Origin: Paraburkholderia sp. HP33-1 | GTDB taxonomy: Bacteria; Pseudomonadota; Gammaproteobacteria; Burkholderiales; Burkholderiaceae | Length of the DNA stretch: 64,000 bases | NCBI RefSeq assembly: GCF_021390595.1 | Contig: NZ_JAJEJR010000001.1 | Span: 434,001 to 498,000, forward strand | Direction of reading: 5' to 3' | Shown: positions 54,719 to 64,000 of the stretch, piece after piece | Position numbering within the stretch: the first letter of the stretch is position 1 | Layout of the letters: each line of letters begins with the position of its first letter | Translations under genes and position numbers: made by a program | The notes under the pieces: generated by a model | What the model was told of the DNA's origin: nothing | The model's database searches: none | Seen by the model: only the letters and a program-made list of their open reading frames with translations

Positions 54719-55603
54719 TCAGGGCTGCGCTCGCCACGTGTCGTAGTCGACGTAGCCGTCTTCGCGGCAGAAACTCACGAGCCGCACGCCCGCCTCGCGC
54801 GCGATCGCAATCGCGAGCGACGACGGCGCCGAGATCGTCGCGACCATCGGCACGTCGACGCGCGCGGCCTTGCGCACCAGCTCGTAGCTGGCGCGGCTCG
54901 ACAGAAACACGAAACCGTCGCGCGTATCGACGCGCTCGAGCACGAGCTGGCCGATCAGTTTGTCTAGCGCGTTGTGGCGGCCGACGTCCTCGAACGCGTA
55001 GCGGATCGCGCCTTGCGCATCGCACCACGTGGCCGCGTGCAAGCCGCCTGTCAAACGCGTGAGTGCCTGGTGCTCGGGCAGCGCGTGCGCGGCGCGCGCG
55101 ATCGCATCGGGCGCGAGCCGCTGCAGAAAGCCGGTGTCGGGCACACGCTGCGGTTTCAGATCTAGCAGATCGATGCTTTCGATGCCGCACACGCCGCAAC
55201 CGGTGCGCCCGGCGAGCGCGCGGCGCTTTTCCTTCAAACCGGCGAACGCCTGCTGTACGACCTGCAACTGCACCTCGGCATGCGGCAGATCGCCGTGATC
55301 GTGGAATTCAACCTCGATGTCCTGTATATCGCTGCCGCGCTCGACGATCCCCTCCGAAATCGCGAAGCCGACCGCGAACGCTTCGAGATCGCGCGGCGTG
55401 CACATCATCACCGCGTGCGAAATGCCGTTGAACACGAGTGCGACCGGCCATTCCTGGCCGACGTGATCGGTGAGGGTTTCGACGGACGTGCCGCGATGAC
55501 GGTGCACTTCGAGTTGCACCGCGCCGGGTTGTTCGTCGGTGTCGAGGGCGAGGGGCCGGCCGATCGCCTGGGCGCTTTCCCGCCCGTTTTCCTGTCTGTT
55601 CAA
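54719..55603 (-). CDS. fdhD: Formate dehydrogenase accessory protein FdhD
   Basis: FdhD passes sulfur from IscS to the molybdenum cofactor so that formate dehydrogenases become active. The 294-residue protein has the catalytic CGVC motif (C136 and C139) and the conserved FEDVGRHNALDK segment. The start is an uncommon TTG at 55603, supported by AGGAG about 9 bases upstream; no ATG fits. No formate dehydrogenase gene is in the window. The next gene, divergent, encodes a nitrate-reductase-associated protein. Confidence 0.93.
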   Translation of the reverse strand: MNRQENGRESAQAIGRPLALDTDEQPGAVQLEVHRHRGTSVETLTDHVGQEWPVALVFNGISHAVMMCTPRDLEAFAVGFAISEGIVERGSDIQDIEVEFHDHGDLPHAEVQLQVVQQAFAGLKEKRRALAGRTGCGVCGIESIDLLDLKPQRVPDTGFLQRLAPDAIARAAHALPEHQALTRLTGGLHAATWCDAQGAIRYAFEDVGRHNALDKLIGQLVLERVDTRDGFVFLSSRASYELVRKAARVDVPMVATISAPSSLAIAIAREAGVRLVSFCREDGYVDYDTWRAQP

Positions 55604-55761
55604 GCTGCTTTACTCCTATGCCTTGCTGCGCGTTCAAGTGTCCGCCTGGCTCGCCGGGTGCGTCTCGGCGGCCGCCGCGCGGACCGCTGTCGCGCGAATA
55701 AGGTTCTAAAATACCTCAAGCGACGCCCGCACGCTGTTCGACACCGATAAGGAGCACTGTC

Positions 55762-56238
55762 ATGGGACTCAACGAAGCACCGCTTCTGTTCGACTTCGAA
55801 GTCGCGTCTTCGGAGAATTTCACATATATCCCGATGTCGGTGCGCTTCAATCTCGACCGTTTCGGTCTGCGCATCACGCTCGCGCAGTGGCAGCAGCTGC
55901 CGCTCGAAGACCGCAAGCTGCTCGCGCGGTTCCCGGTCGACGAAGACACGCAGATCGAACCGAATTTCGATCACGCGCTGTTCGAGATGCTGCGCACCCA
56001 CGCGAACATCGAACCGGAGTGGTTCACGCCGGAGGAGTCGCCGGCCTGGCGACGCACCGACAGCGTGCCCGAAGGCGTCGCGCAGCAGGCGGGGCTGGCC
56101 GGTCTTGCCTCGCCGAGCGTCGCGTGCTGGGCCGAGCTCGATCCATTCAAGCGCTACGTGCTCGCGAAGCTGTCGCGCAAGCCCGAGGCGAACCACGATT
56201 TCCTCCCGGCGATGAAGGAGTTTGGTGCGGCCGGCTAG
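55762..56238 (+). CDS. Nitrate reductase associated protein family
   Basis: The 158-residue soluble protein matches the small family named nitrate reductase associated protein, with the N-terminal segment LFDFEVASSENFTYIPMSVR and the tail WAELDPFKRYVLAKLSRK. The family is found near assimilatory nitrate reductase or molybdoenzyme genes; its function is unknown. Here its divergent neighbour is fdhD, which also serves molybdoenzymes. AAGGAG lies upstream of the ATG. Confidence 0.8.
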   Translation: MGLNEAPLLFDFEVASSENFTYIPMSVRFNLDRFGLRITLAQWQQLPLEDRKLLARFPVDEDTQIEPNFDHALFEMLRTHANIEPEWFTPEESPAWRRTDSVPEGVAQQAGLAGLASPSVACWAELDPFKRYVLAKLSRKPEANHDFLPAMKEFGAAG

Positions 56239-56252
56239 GCGCGGCCTTTTTT
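56229..56252 (+). terminator. Weak terminator-like hairpin at a gene end
   Basis: A 5-bp stem (ggccg at 56229-56233 and cggcc at 56242-56246) is followed by six T residues. It overlaps the stop codon of the preceding gene. The stem is short, so the call is tentative. Confidence 0.35.
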
Positions 56253-56406
56253 CCAATCCTCATATTTTTTTCACGTCAACCCTCAACCCCTTCCGGACGC
56301 TGCCGATATCCAAAGGATGGCGCGTAAAAGACTTGCATCGATGCGGCCCGACGCATCGACAGCAAGCACGCGCTCCCGCCCTCGGAACGATTGACGTTCG
56401 GAACCC

Positions 56407-59400
56407 ATGATTCCTTTCTTATCGAAGCGGCTGCTGATCAATCTTGCAGTCGTGGCCATCGCGGTCGGTGCAAACGTGTTCGTCGCGTACACGCAGATTC
56501 GCGGGCACCGCGATGCCGATGAGCGCCTGCAGCGCTCGACCAGCGTGCGCCAGAACCTCGATGCATATCACGCCGCGCTCGATAACGTGGCCGCCGCGCT
56601 GCACCGCCTGAAGGCATCGGGCAAACCGGTGCCACCGGACGCGGCCGATTCGATGACGAAGGCGCTCGCGAACCGCGAGCACGCGCTGAGCGACGCGCTC
56701 GCGAGCGAGTCGCGCATGTCGGGCGCGCTCGCCAGCCTGAGCGTGGCGCGGCAGGGGCTGCAGCAGGATATCGAGGACACGCTGCGCAATAGCGGGAGCG
56801 ACGTGCCCGGAGCGGCACCCCTCGACACCGCGCCTTCCGGCTCGCATCTTGCCCCCGCGCTCGAGCGCGTCGATGCCGCGCTCGCCGCGTTGCGCGGCGA
56901 GGAAAACCTCTCGCTGCAGACCTCGCTAGCGGCATCGGCGAGCAACAGCGAGCGCGCGATGTTCATGCTGCTCGTGACGATGCTCGGCGGCAGCACGCTG
57001 TTGCTCCTCACGTTCGGCGTGCGCGAGAACAGCGCGCGCGAAAAGCTGCGCAGCGCCCGCGCAATGGTGCGCAACGACGAGCGCTTTCGCAGCCTGTTCG
57101 ACGATCACTCGGTACCGATGTACATATTCGATCGCGACACGCTGCGCTTTCTCGCCGTCAACGCGGCCGCGATCCAGCAATACGGCTATACGGAAAGCGA
57201 GTTTCTGGGCATGACGATCCGCGCGATTCGCCCGAACTCCGAGATCGCGCGCCTCGAGAAGCATCTGCAGCGCGTCGCCGAGCTGCGCCAGAGCCACACG
57301 ATGGCGGGCATCTGGCGGCATCGGCGCAAGGACGGCTCGATCATCAGCGTCAACGTGTCGTACCACACGCTGAATTTCATGGGCCGCGACGCGTCCTTCG
57401 TGCTGGCGGAAGACGTGACCGACCAGATCAACGCCGAAGCCGAAGCGCAGCGTTCGAACCAGATGCTCGAAGCGGTGATCGACAACATTCCGCAGCGGAT
57501 TTTCTGGAAGGATCTGAATTCGCGTTATCTTGGCTGCAACATGGCGTTCGCGCGCGACGCGGGGCTCGCTTATCCCGAGCAGGTGGTCGGCAAGAGCGAC
57601 GCCGATCTGCCGTGGCGCGCGTTCGCCGATCTGCTGAACGAGCACGATCACGAAGTCGCGAGCACCGGTGTGCCGAAGATGAACTTCGAGGTCGACTTCG
57701 TGATCGACGGCGCCCATCACACGAGGGTCACGAGCAAGCTGCCGTTCACCGACGGCGACGGCCAGGTGATCGGCGTGCTCGGCTCGTACACCGACATCAC
57801 CGAGCGCAAGCGTGCCGATCTCGCACTGCGTCTGCAAAGCCGTGCGCTCGACGCGAGCGTCAACGCGATCCTGATTACCGCGCCGTCGCCGTCGGGCAAT
57901 CTGATCGAATACGTGAATCCGGCGTTCATGCGCATCACCGGCTACGATCCCGCCGAAGTGATCGGCCAGGACTGCCGCGTGCTGCAACGCGACGACCGTG
58001 ACCAGGAGGGCGTCGCGTTGATCCGCGAGGCGCTCGCGGCGAACCGCGAGGTCAGCGCGGTGGTGCGCAACTATCGCAAGGACGGCGCGCTGTTCTGGAA
58101 TCAGCTGTTCATCGCGCCGGTGCCGAACGCGGACGGCGTGATCACCCATCATATCGGCGTGATCAACGACGTGACCGAGCTGATCCGCTATCAGGAGCAG
58201 CTCGAATATCAGGCCAACTATGACGGCCTCACGCGGCTGCCGAACCGCAATCTGCTGCGCGACAGGCTCGAACATGCTCTCGTCGTCGCGCAGCGGCATC
58301 AGGCGGGCGTCGCAGTCGTGTTCCTCGATCTCGACGGCTTCAAGAACGTCAACGACAGCCTTGGCCACAGCGTAGGCGACCGGCTGCTCGGCGTGGTCGC
58401 CGAACGGCTCGCGCGCTGCTCGCGCACCACCGACACGGTCGCGCGCCACGGCGGCGACGAGTTCGTGATCGTGATGACCGACGTCGTCGACGAACAATCA
58501 CTGATCGCATGGATGGAGCGCGTGCGCGCGTCGATCGCCGAGCCGGTGTGGCTCGACGGCACCGAGCTGTACGTGGGCTGCAGCATGGGCGCGAGCGTGT
58601 TCCCGCAGGACGGCGACGACGCCGAGACGCTGATGAAAAAGGCCGACGTCGCGATGTATCGCGCAAAGGACATGGGCCGCAACACGTTCCAGTTCTATCA
58701 GCCGGAGATGAATGCGAGCGCGGGCGCGCGCCTGAATTTCGAACGACGCCTGCGCCGCGCGCTGCGCGACAACGAGTTCCTGCTGCACTATCAGCCGCAG
58801 GTCGATATCGGCAGCGGACAGATCGTCGGTATCGAAGCACTGGTGCGCTGGCACGATCCCGAGGTCGGGCTCGTGCCGCCGTCGTCGTTCATTCCGCTCG
58901 CCGAGGAAAGCGGGTTGATCGGGCCGCTGTCGGAGTGGGTGCTGCGCGAGGCGTGTCGCCAGAACAAGGCGTGGCAGGACCAGGGGCTGCCGCCGGCACG
59001 CGTGTCGGTGAACCTGTCGGCGCGCGTGTTTCAGCAGCGCGACATTGCGAAGCTCGTGATGCAGGTGCTCGCCGAGACCGGGCTCGAGCCGAAGTACCTC
59101 GAACTCGAGCTGACCGAAAGCACGATCATGCGCAACGCGGAAGAAGCGGTGTCGATGCTCCACGAACTGCACGCGCTCGGCATCGGTCTCGCGATCGACG
59201 ACTTCGGCACCGGCTATTCGAGCCTCAGCTATCTGAAGCGCTTCCCGGTGGACCGGTTGAAGATCGACCGCTCGTTCGTGTCGGATATCGGCGTGTCGGG
59301 CGACGACGAGACGATCACGTCGGCGATCATCGCGCTCGCGCATTCGCTGAAACTGCAGGTGATCGCCGAGGGCGTGGAAACGTCCGCGCAACTCGATTTC

Positions 59401-59523
59401 CTGAGGGAACGGGCGTGCGATGAGATGCAGGGTTTTTACTTCGCCAAGCCGCTATCGACCGAAGCGATTTCGGAGTTGCTGCACGGCGGGGCGGTGCGGG
59501 AGCTGGAGCCGGAGCCGGCGTGA
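56407..59523 (+). CDS. Membrane PAS-GGDEF-EAL cyclic di-GMP protein
   Basis: The 1038-residue protein has two membrane helices (about 10-31 and 178-200) around a periplasmic helical domain. Three PAS domains (about 225-350, 350-470 and 475-600) follow, then a GGDEF domain with an intact GGDEF at 682-686, and an EAL domain with E810-A-L in IEALVRW. The inhibition-site motif RTTD (673-676) is kept five residues before [22 protein letters not shown] and KIDRSFV in EAL are also intact, so it could both make and break cyclic di-GMP. It would tie an outside or redox signal to motility or biofilm. Confidence 0.93.
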   Translation: MIPFLSKRLLINLAVVAIAVGANVFVAYTQIRGHRDADERLQRSTSVRQNLDAYHAALDNVAAALHRLKASGKPVPPDAADSMTKALANREHALSDALASESRMSGALASLSVARQGLQQDIEDTLRNSGSDVPGAAPLDTAPSGSHLAPALERVDAALAALRGEENLSLQTSLAASASNSERAMFMLLVTMLGGSTLLLLTFGVRENSAREKLRSARAMVRNDERFRSLFDDHSVPMYIFDRDTLRFLAVNAAAIQQYGYTESEFLGMTIRAIRPNSEIARLEKHLQRVAELRQSHTMAGIWRHRRKDGSIISVNVSYHTLNFMGRDASFVLAEDVTDQINAEAEAQRSNQMLEAVIDNIPQRIFWKDLNSRYLGCNMAFARDAGLAYPEQVVGKSDADLPWRAFADLLNEHDHEVASTGVPKMNFEVDFVIDGAHHTRVTSKLPFTDGDGQVIGVLGSYTDITERKRADLALRLQSRALDASVNAILITAPSPSGNLIEYVNPAFMRITGYDPAEVIGQDCRVLQRDDRDQEGVALIREALAANREVSAVVRNYRKDGALFWNQLFIAPVPNADGVITHHIGVINDVTELIRYQEQLEYQANYDGLTRLPNRNLLRDRLEHALVVAQRHQAGVAVVFLDLDGFKNVNDSLGHSVGDRLLGVVAERLARCSRTTDTVARHGGDEFVIVMTDVVDEQSLIAWMERVRASIAEPVWLDGTELYVGCSMGASVFPQDGDDAETLMKKADVAMYRAKDMGRNTFQFYQPEMNASAGARLNFERRLRRALRDNEFLLHYQPQVDIGSGQIVGIEALVRWHDPEVGLVPPSSFIPLAEESGLIGPLSEWVLREACRQNKAWQDQGLPPARVSVNLSARVFQQRDIAKLVMQVLAETGLEPKYLELELTESTIMRNAEEAVSMLHELHALGIGLAIDDFGTGYSSLSYLKRFPVDRLKIDRSFVSDIGVSGDDETITSAIIALAHSLKLQVIAEGVETSAQLDFLRERACDEMQGFYFAKPLSTEAISELLHGGAVRELEPEPA

Positions 59524-59576
59524 ACGGGGCGTGACGCGCAACGGCCCGTCTTGCCCCGTGTCGAGTCAAACGCCGG

Positions 59577-60188
59577 TCATTCCGCCGGCGTGTCCTTGAA
59601 GACCGGCAGGCTTTCCGCGAACGCGGAAAACTTTTCGAGCTGCGGATGATCGGCCTTGCTGACCGTCTCCGGCAACATCATGTGGGTGAACTGCCACGCG
59701 ACGGCGACCGCTACGTCCGCCGCGGTGAATTGTTCCTGAGTATCGGGCAGCGGCCCTTCGCCCAACTCGCGTTCGAGTTCGGCGTAAGCGGCGAACAGTT
59801 GCGTGCGCACGCGCTCGACCCACGGTTCATGCTGCTTGTCCTGCGGCCGCAGATCGCGCTCGTAGACGATCTGCACGCTCTTTTCGCACGCGGCGAGCGC
59901 GAGACCGGTCAGACGCGCGGCGCGCAATGCCGCGTCGGCCTGGGTCGGGAACAGCGGGGTGGGACCGGCGAGCGTCGCGAGATACTGCAGGATCACCGTC
60001 GAGTCCATCAGGATCGCGCCGTTGTCGGCGACGAGCGTCGGCGCCTTGACGACCGGGTTGATCTTCGCGAACTGGTCGTAAGTGCGGAATACCGAAATCG
60101 ACTCGTGTTCGAAGTCGAGCTTCAGCAGCTTCATGCAGATGGCGACGCGCCGCACGTAGGGCGAGTCGAGCATTCCGATCAGTTTCAT
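59577..60188 (-). CDS. Glutathione S-transferase family protein
   Basis: The 203-residue protein has the thioredoxin-like N-terminal domain with SPYVRRVAICMKLL and the glutathione-binding VKAPTLVADNGAILMDSTVI, and an all-helical C-terminal domain. The Ser in DSPYVRR is the likely catalytic residue. It probably joins glutathione to electrophiles; the substrate is unknown. The ATG at 60188 gives the family's usual N-terminus. It stands between the cyclic di-GMP gene (convergent) and the thioesterase gene. Confidence 0.9.
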   Translation of the reverse strand: MKLIGMLDSPYVRRVAICMKLLKLDFEHESISVFRTYDQFAKINPVVKAPTLVADNGAILMDSTVILQYLATLAGPTPLFPTQADAALRAARLTGLALAACEKSVQIVYERDLRPQDKQHEPWVERVRTQLFAAYAELERELGEGPLPDTQEQFTAADVAVAVAWQFTHMMLPETVSKADHPQLEKFSAFAESLPVFKDTPAE

Positions 60189-60310
60189 CTCGTGTCCGTT
60201 AGAAGATCGACAATGGGCCGCCACGGCCTCGTGCGCTATTCGGCTGAAACGGCTAGCTGGCGGCGCGGCGCGTGACGCGTGGAATCGCTAGCTTAAGGAT
60301 CTTCGGCGGC

Positions 60311-60706
60311 TCAGTCCAGCACGGGCAGCGCGCGCGGACGACGATCGCTGTCGGTGGCGACGTAGGTGAGGATCGCTTCCGTGACCTTGACAACTTCCTG
60401 CACGACGCTCATCCGCTGCGCGTAGACCTCGACCGATACCGTTATCGAGGTATTGCCGGTCTTCACGATATCCGCGTAAAAGCTCAGCAGATCGCCGACG
60501 AACACCGGCTGCTTGAACAGGAACGAATTGACCGCGATCGTTGCGACGCGACCGTTCGCGCGACGGCTTGCCGGAATCGAGCCGGCGATGTCGACCTGCG
60601 CCATGATCCAGCCGCCAAACACGTCGCCGTGGATGTTCGCGTCCGAGGGCTGTGGCATCACGCGCAGCGCGCAAGGCTTGGACGGAAGTTGAGGAAGATC
60701 GGTCAT
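60311..60706 (-). CDS. Acyl-CoA thioesterase (YciA-like hotdog)
   Basis: The 131-residue protein has a single hotdog domain with the YciA-type segment ANIHGDVFGGWIMAQVD, which includes the catalytic Asp. It would hydrolyse acyl-CoA to free acid and CoA. The ATG at 60706 follows AAGGATG; a frame to 60811 adds an unlikely tail. It is 122 bases upstream of the GST gene on the same strand and is divergent from the ABC exporter. Confidence 0.9.
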   Translation of the reverse strand: MTDLPQLPSKPCALRVMPQPSDANIHGDVFGGWIMAQVDIAGSIPASRRANGRVATIAVNSFLFKQPVFVGDLLSFYADIVKTGNTSITVSVEVYAQRMSVVQEVVKVTEAILTYVATDSDRRPRALPVLD

Positions 60707-60902
60707 CGGGACATCCTTGAGAAACGCATTCACGCGTATTGACGTATTGGCTGAACCGGCTCGGCCGTGGGCCACGAAAAGCAGTGCCAGCCGGCTTCTG
60801 CGACAATACACAGATCAGGAATTGTACGGGAAAGCGCCCAGTGAGGCGCGCCATCCGCGCGCCGCTGCGAACTCCGGCAGTTCCGCTTTCTTCCCACGAT
60901 CC

Positions 60903-62801
60903 ATGCGCCGCTCGCTTCCGTCCGAACCCTCGCCGATTTCCACCCAACCCCGCAACGACTGGCAGACGATCCTGTCGCTGCTGCCTTATCTCGCGACCTA
61001 CAAATGGCGGGTCGGCTTCGCGCTCAGCTGCCTGATCGGCGCGAAAGTCGCGAACCTCGGCGTGCCGATCGTGATGAAGCACATCGTCGACGGTCTCGCG
61101 TCGGTCCGGCATCTGACCGCGCTCGGCCGTGCGCAGGACGCGCCCGGCATCGTGCTGCTCGGTGGCGTCGGCCTGCTGGTGGTCGCGTATGCGGTGGTGC
61201 GGCTGTCCACTTCGTTTTTCACCGAGCTGCGTGAGATCCTGTTTTCGAAAGTCACCGAAAGCGCGGTGCGCCAGCTCGCGCTGAAGGTGTTTCGCCATCT
61301 GCACGGGCTGTCGCTGCGCTTTCATCTCGAGCGGCAGACGGGCGGCATGTCGCGCGATATCGAACGCGGCACGCGCGGCATCACCCAGCTGATTTCCTAT
61401 TCGCTGTACAGCATCCTGCCGACGCTCGTCGAAGTCGGGCTCGTGCTCGGCTTTTTCGTCGTCAAATACGAGGCCTATTACGCGATCGTCACGTTCGTCG
61501 CGCTCGCGGTGTACATCGCGTTCACGGTGAAGGTCACCGAGTGGCGCACGCACTTTCGCCGCACGATGAACGAGCTCGATTCGAAGGCGAATTCGCGCGC
61601 GATCGACTCGCTGCTCAACTACGAGACCGTCAAGTACTTCGGCAACGAAGAGTGGGAAGCAAGCCGTTACGACGAAAACCTGAAGCGCTATCGCGCGGCG
61701 GCGATCAAGTCGCAGCGCTCGCTGTCGGCGCTGAACTTCGGGCAGCAGGCGATCATCGGCACGGGGCTCGTGTTCATCCTGTGGCGCGCGACGCAGGGCG
61801 TGATGGCCGGGCGCCTGACGCTCGGCGATCTGGTGCTGATCAACACGTTCATGCTGCAGCTGTATATTCCGCTGAATTTTCTCGGGGTGGTCTATCGCGA
61901 GCTGAAGCAGAGCCTGACCGACATGGACCGCATGTTCTCGCTGCTCGGCGCACCGCAGGAAGTGCCCGACGCGCCCAACGCGGTGGACTTGAGGGTGAGC
62001 GGCGCGCAGGTGCGCTTCGACAACGTGAGCTTCGCATACGAGCCTTCGCGCGCGATTCTGCACGACGTGAGCTTCACGATTCCAGCCGGCACGACGACCG
62101 CGGTGGTCGGCCACAGCGGCTCGGGCAAGTCGACGCTCGCGCGGCTGCTGTTCCGTTTCTACGATCTCGACCGCGAGACGGGCGGCGCGATCCGGATCGA
62201 CGGGCAGGATATTCGCGACGTCACGCAGGATTCGCTGCGCGCGTCGATCGGCATCGTGCCGCAGGACACGGTGCTGTTCAACGACTCGATCTACTACAAC
62301 ATCGCGTACGGGCGGCCATCGGCGACGCGCGACGAGGTGATCGCGGCGGCGCGCGCCGCGCATATCCACGACTTCATCGACAGTTTGCCGAAGGGCTACG
62401 ACACGCCGGTCGGCGAGCGCGGGCTCAAACTCTCAGGCGGCGAAAAGCAGCGCGTCGCGATCGCGCGGACCATTCTCAAGAATCCGCCGATCCTGCTGTT
62501 CGACGAAGCGACATCCGCGCTTGATTCGCGCTCCGAGCGTGCGATCCAGCATGAACTCGACCAGATCGCGCGCGAACGCACGACGCTGATCATTGCGCAC
62601 CGGCTGTCGACGGTCGTGCACGCGCAGCAGATCATCGTGATGGACAAGGGGCGCATCGTCGAGCGCGGAACGCATGCCGAGTTGTTGCGCGCGAACGGCC
62701 TGTTCGCGCAGATGTGGGCATTGCAACAGCGCGCCGCGCAGACCACGGACGCGGCGGAGAGGGTGGAAGCGGTCGGCGCAGGCGAGAGCGCGGCGAAGTG
62801 A
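60903..62801 (+). CDS. Atm1-type ABC exporter, fused permease-ATPase
   Basis: The 632-residue half-transporter has an N-terminal membrane domain of six helices (about 30-330) and a C-terminal ATPase with Walker A GHSGSGKST, signature LSGGEKQRVAIAR, Walker B ILLFDEATSALD and the switch His in IAHRLST. The membrane domain resembles the Atm1/ABCB7/HMT1 group, which exports glutathione-based or sulfur compounds linked to Fe-S maturation and metal tolerance. The ATG at 60903 was chosen by the family's N-terminal length; no strong ribosome site is visible. Its stop lies 3 bases from the convergent murU stop. Confidence 0.9.
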   Translation: MRRSLPSEPSPISTQPRNDWQTILSLLPYLATYKWRVGFALSCLIGAKVANLGVPIVMKHIVDGLASVRHLTALGRAQDAPGIVLLGGVGLLVVAYAVVRLSTSFFTELREILFSKVTESAVRQLALKVFRHLHGLSLRFHLERQTGGMSRDIERGTRGITQLISYSLYSILPTLVEVGLVLGFFVVKYEAYYAIVTFVALAVYIAFTVKVTEWRTHFRRTMNELDSKANSRAIDSLLNYETVKYFGNEEWEASRYDENLKRYRAAAIKSQRSLSALNFGQQAIIGTGLVFILWRATQGVMAGRLTLGDLVLINTFMLQLYIPLNFLGVVYRELKQSLTDMDRMFSLLGAPQEVPDAPNAVDLRVSGAQVRFDNVSFAYEPSRAILHDVSFTIPAGTTTAVVGHSGSGKSTLARLLFRFYDLDRETGGAIRIDGQDIRDVTQDSLRASIGIVPQDTVLFNDSIYYNIAYGRPSATRDEVIAAARAAHIHDFIDSLPKGYDTPVGERGLKLSGGEKQRVAIARTILKNPPILLFDEATSALDSRSERAIQHELDQIARERTTLIIAHRLSTVVHAQQIIVMDKGRIVERGTHAELLRANGLFAQMWALQQRAAQTTDAAERVEAVGAGESAAK

Positions 62802-62804
62802 AGC

Positions 62805-63518
62805 TCAGCGCGCGCGCAACAGGCTATCGAGCGCGTCCAGTTGCGCCTGCGTGCCGACGTTCTCCCACAAGCCTTCATACAGCTCGCCGCTCGCCAGCCC
62901 ACGCGCGATCGTCTCGCGGTAATACGGGCTCAGCGCGCGCCGCGTGCCGCGCGGCAGATCACGGAACATGCGCGTGTCGTAGAGCCCGAAACTGCCGAAC
63001 GTGAGGCGCGGCTGCGAATCGAGCGACAGCACGCCGTCCACGAGACCGAAGTCGCCGTTCGGGTGAAACACCGGGTTCGGTACCATCACCAGATGCATGC
63101 CGGGATCGGGCAGCGCCTTCAGCTTACCGGCGCGTGCGTGCAGCGCGGCGTAATCGTATTCGGTGTACACGTCACCGGCCACCGCGACGAAGATGTGATC
63201 CGCGCCGTCATCGGTCAGCAAAGGCAGCGCCTGGGCGATGCCGCCCGCGGTCTCCAGCGCTTCGTGCTCAGGCGAGTAGCGCAACTCGACCTGCCAGCGC
63301 GAACCGTCGCCGAGCGCGGCTTCGAGCTGCGCGCCGAGCCACGCATGATTGATCACGATGCTGCGGATGCCGGCCCGCGCGAGCCGTTCGATCTGCCACA
63401 CGATCAGCGGCTTGCCGCCTACTTCGAGCAAAGGCTTCGGGCATGCGTCCGTCAACGGACGCATGCGCTCGCCGCGGCCCGCGGCGAAAATCATCGCTTT
63501 CTTCACGGACATCGTCAT
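62805..63518 (-). CDS. murU: N-acetylmuramate-1-phosphate uridylyltransferase MurU
   Basis: MurU makes UDP-MurNAc from MurNAc 1-phosphate in cell-wall recycling, which bypasses de novo synthesis. The 237-residue protein has the nucleotidyltransferase motif MIFAAGRGERMRPLTDACPK and the GD metal site in VAVAGDVYT. The pairing with an AmgK-like kinase 3 bases upstream on the same strand supports the specific name; a general sugar-phosphate transferase would be the fallback. Confidence 0.88.
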   Translation of the reverse strand: MTMSVKKAMIFAAGRGERMRPLTDACPKPLLEVGGKPLIVWQIERLARAGIRSIVINHAWLGAQLEAALGDGSRWQVELRYSPEHEALETAGGIAQALPLLTDDGADHIFVAVAGDVYTEYDYAALHARAGKLKALPDPGMHLVMVPNPVFHPNGDFGLVDGVLSLDSQPRLTFGSFGLYDTRMFRDLPRGTRRALSPYYRETIARGLASGELYEGLWENVGTQAQLDALDSLLRAR

Positions 63519-63521
63519 CGG

Positions 63522-64000
63522 TCAGAAGGTGTAGCCGATTTCCTGCGCGCGGCCTTCGAGGTCGTCGAGCAGTTTCGCAAACCCGCGCAGCGGCGCGTAA
63601 CGCTCCGCCACCTTGCGCGCATAGCCGATGAAGCGCGGCAGGTCGTTCATGTAATGCGCCTTGCCGTCGCGATAGTTGATGCGGCAGAAGAGGCCAAGCA
63701 CCTTGATGTGGCGCTGCAGGCCCATCCATTCGAGCTGGCGGTAGAACTCGCCGAAATCGCCATCCACCGGCAGGCCGGCTTTTTTCGCTCGCTCCCAGTA
63801 GTACACGAAGCAGTCGAGTTCGAACTCCTCGTCCCAACTGAGGAACGCGTCGCGCAGCAGCGACACGACGTCGTACGTGATCGGGCCGTACACCGCGTCC
63901 TGGAAGTCGAGCACGCCAGGGTTCGGCTCCGCGATCATCAGATTGCGCGGCATGAAATCGCGCAGCATGAAGCTCTGCGGCTGTGCGCGCGCGCTCGCGA
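63522..64000 (-). CDS. amgK: AmgK-like amino-sugar kinase (5' end outside window)
   Basis: Only the last 159 or so residues are inside the window; the gene runs off the right edge. The visible part contains LRDFMPRNLMI, the aminoglycoside-phosphotransferase-like catalytic loop, and LDFQDA, the metal-binding Asp motif. AmgK phosphorylates MurNAc and GlcNAc at C1, the step before MurU. The operon with murU supports the name. The start and N-lobe cannot be judged. Confidence 0.85.
   Translation of the reverse strand, partial: ASARAQPQSFMLRDFMPRNLMIAEPNPGVLDFQDAVYGPITYDVVSLLRDAFLSWDEEFELDCFVYYWERAKKAGLPVDGDFGEFYRQLEWMGLQRHIKVLGLFCRINYRDGKAHYMNDLPRFIGYARKVAERYAPLRGFAKLLDDLEGRAQEIGYTF

Overview
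The window reads as a gene-dense, GC-rich chromosome segment of a betaproteobacterium of the Burkholderiaceae, most likely Paraburkholderia or a close relative. That view rests on the ubiE-ubiJ-ubiB-aspS-nudB-clsB backbone, the fused DUF3683/FAD/Fe-S oxidoreductase, the amgK-murU pair and the density of LysR, TetR, RpiR and chemotaxis genes. No rRNA, tRNA, insertion sequence, prophage or CRISPR array is visible. The right edge cuts a gene (amgK-like, 5' end missing).

Layout. 0.3-3.0 kb: a DUF4239-like membrane protein and a methyl-accepting chemotaxis protein with a sigma-28-type promoter. 3.0-8.3 kb (minus): a ba3-type (family B) heme-copper oxidase operon with three multiheme c-type cytochromes and a tiny 58-residue subunit. 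8.8-11.1 kb: a divergent LysR regulator and MFS transporter. 11.3-18.9 kb: three tandem NarL/RcsB-type response regulators, an aquaporin, and a 1509-residue BvgS/EvgS-like phosphorelay kinase; this is the most unusual module here. 19.3-24.0 kb: a CHRD protein, an alpha/beta hydrolase, an EcsC-family protein, and a DHA2-type MFS pump with a MarR regulator. 24.1-28.3 kb: a D-amino-acid module (D-serine/D-threonine-type PLP enzyme, divergent from an RpiR regulator, N-acyl-D-amino-acid deacylase and RidA). 28.4-31.7 kb (minus): ilvA, a 5'-nucleotidase and queF.

32.2-47.3 kb (plus) is housekeeping: a 1356-residue FAD/Fe-S oxidoreductase, HIT protein, DUF971, ubiE, a Tim44-like protein, ubiJ, ubiB, a TPMT-like methyltransferase, an FmdB zinc ribbon, DUF502, aspS, nudB and clsB. 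47.5-54.7 kb is a fatty-acid beta-oxidation block: a TetR regulator with a palindromic operator, acyl-CoA dehydrogenase, a FadN-type dehydrogenase/hydratase, thiolase, and a separate enoyl-CoA hydratase. 54.7-64.0 kb: fdhD, a nitrate-reductase-associated protein, a PAS-GGDEF-EAL protein, a GST, an acyl-CoA thioesterase, an Atm1-type ABC exporter, and the murU-amgK cell-wall recycling pair.

How the genes work together. The oxidase operon looks self-contained: soluble or anchored cytochromes can feed electrons to the CuA subunit and on to the heme-copper site. In the kinase module, two periplasmic solute-binding domains could sense a ligand and pass phosphate through His, Asp and Hpt His to three regulators, with a water or solute channel made from the same transcript. 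The RpiR cluster would release D-amino acids from N-acyl forms, degrade them, and use RidA to clear reactive enamine/imine products. Function is inferred from motifs and gene order read by eye; no database search was run.
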